This document shows positions 54,795 through 54,882 of a stretch of DNA of 54,882 nt, in pieces. Numbering within the stretch: the stretch's first letter is position 1; each line of letters starts with the position of its first letter. This stretch comes from Fimbriimonadaceae bacterium (GTDB lineage: Bacteria; Armatimonadota; Fimbriimonadia; Fimbriimonadales; Fimbriimonadaceae): contig JADZDX010000064.1 of NCBI GenBank assembly GCA_020850835.1, positions 1 through 54,882 on the forward strand. The letters run 5' to 3'. The position numbers were made by a program, and so were the translations under genes. Below the pieces are notes generated by a model that worked only from the letters and a program-made list of their open reading frames with translations, was not told where the DNA came from and did not search any database.

Positions 54795-54882
54795 ATGGCG
54801 ACCACGATGCAATTCAAGCGCGAGGACCTGAATCCTTGCACCGTCAAACTGAGCGTTACCGCTTCTCCCGACCAAGTCACCA
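54795..54882 (+). CDS. tig: Possible trigger factor, N-terminal fragment
   Basis: An ATG at 54795 opens a frame to the window edge giving about 29 residues (MATTMQFKREDLNPCTVKLS...). The KREDLNPCTVKL-x-V pattern resembles the start of trigger factor, a ribosome-bound chaperone. Only the first strand of the ribosome-binding domain is in view, so the call is provisional. It is divergent from the glycosyltransferase gene. Confidence 0.45.
   Translation, partial: MATTMQFKREDLNPCTVKLSVTASPDQVT

Overview
The window is 54.9 kb of densely packed bacterial chromosome, about 57% GC by eye. It holds about 50 protein genes, three tRNA genes (Ala-TGC, Ser-GCT, Asn-GTT, all with encoded CCA) and no gene-free stretch above 300 bases. 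Adjacent genes often overlap by 1-4 bases (ATGA, GTGA, TAATG), and several convergent pairs overlap at their 3' ends. An LptB/LptF/LptC-type lipopolysaccharide export set shows a double-membrane bacterium. The gene mix fits an Armatimonadota/Fimbriimonadia-like lineage best: fused IspDF, PdxS, DUF3084, a long-form ribosome hibernation factor, Cu-amine-oxidase 'stalk' domains, and many small secreted proteins of unknown function. That placement is an inference from gene content.

Region by region. 1-5.2 kb: a secreted Ig/stalk-domain protein, a PhoPQ-related hydrolase carrying a heptanucleotide repeat, queF, fabD-fabG and tRNA-Ala. 5.2-8.7 kb: an ArsR/SRPBCC pair, a beta-propeller-like protein and rlmN. 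8.7-16.2 kb: an eight-gene minus-strand operon, pfkA - fruK-like kinase - unknown gene - lptC-like - lptB - lptF/G - DUF3084 - YqgF-like, with at most 15 bases between genes. 16.3-21.0 kb: glnE, a soluble GAF histidine kinase and an NtrC-type sigma-54 activator without the usual Fis DNA-binding domain. 21-29.5 kb: tfoX-like, polA-pdxH, secreted proteins, pdxS, two YbjN-domain paralogues and sufS-sufU. 29.6-41.6 kb: lon, a DUF2314 protein, serS, mntH/mntR, a DnaJ-WD40 fusion with an M28 peptidase and alanine racemase, a DppA-like aminopeptidase and an esterase. 41.6-49.1 kb: a four-gene operon (transglutaminase - PIN/TRAM - ispDF - hpf), then topA and a glutathione peroxidase. 49-54.9 kb: two peptide-type ABC permeases, tRNA-Ser, a lytic transglycosylase, a lower-GC membrane-tethered GalE-like protein, tRNA-Asn, a glycosyltransferase and the first codons of a possible trigger factor gene.

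The most notable observations are these. A glnE-linked two-component pair has a response regulator with no DNA-binding domain. An in-frame N-terminal extension of glnE follows a strong ribosome binding site and would need an ATC start. DNA polymerase I carries Tyr in place of the usual O-helix Phe. A four-helix membrane domain is fused to a GalE-like domain whose YxxxK lysine is replaced by Glu. A J-domain/WD40 fusion is coupled to a peptidase. Several genes have a -10 hexamer 5-10 bases before the start codon and no Shine-Dalgarno sequence, which suggests leaderless mRNAs. No CRISPR array, insertion sequence, phage or recognisable defence system was found.
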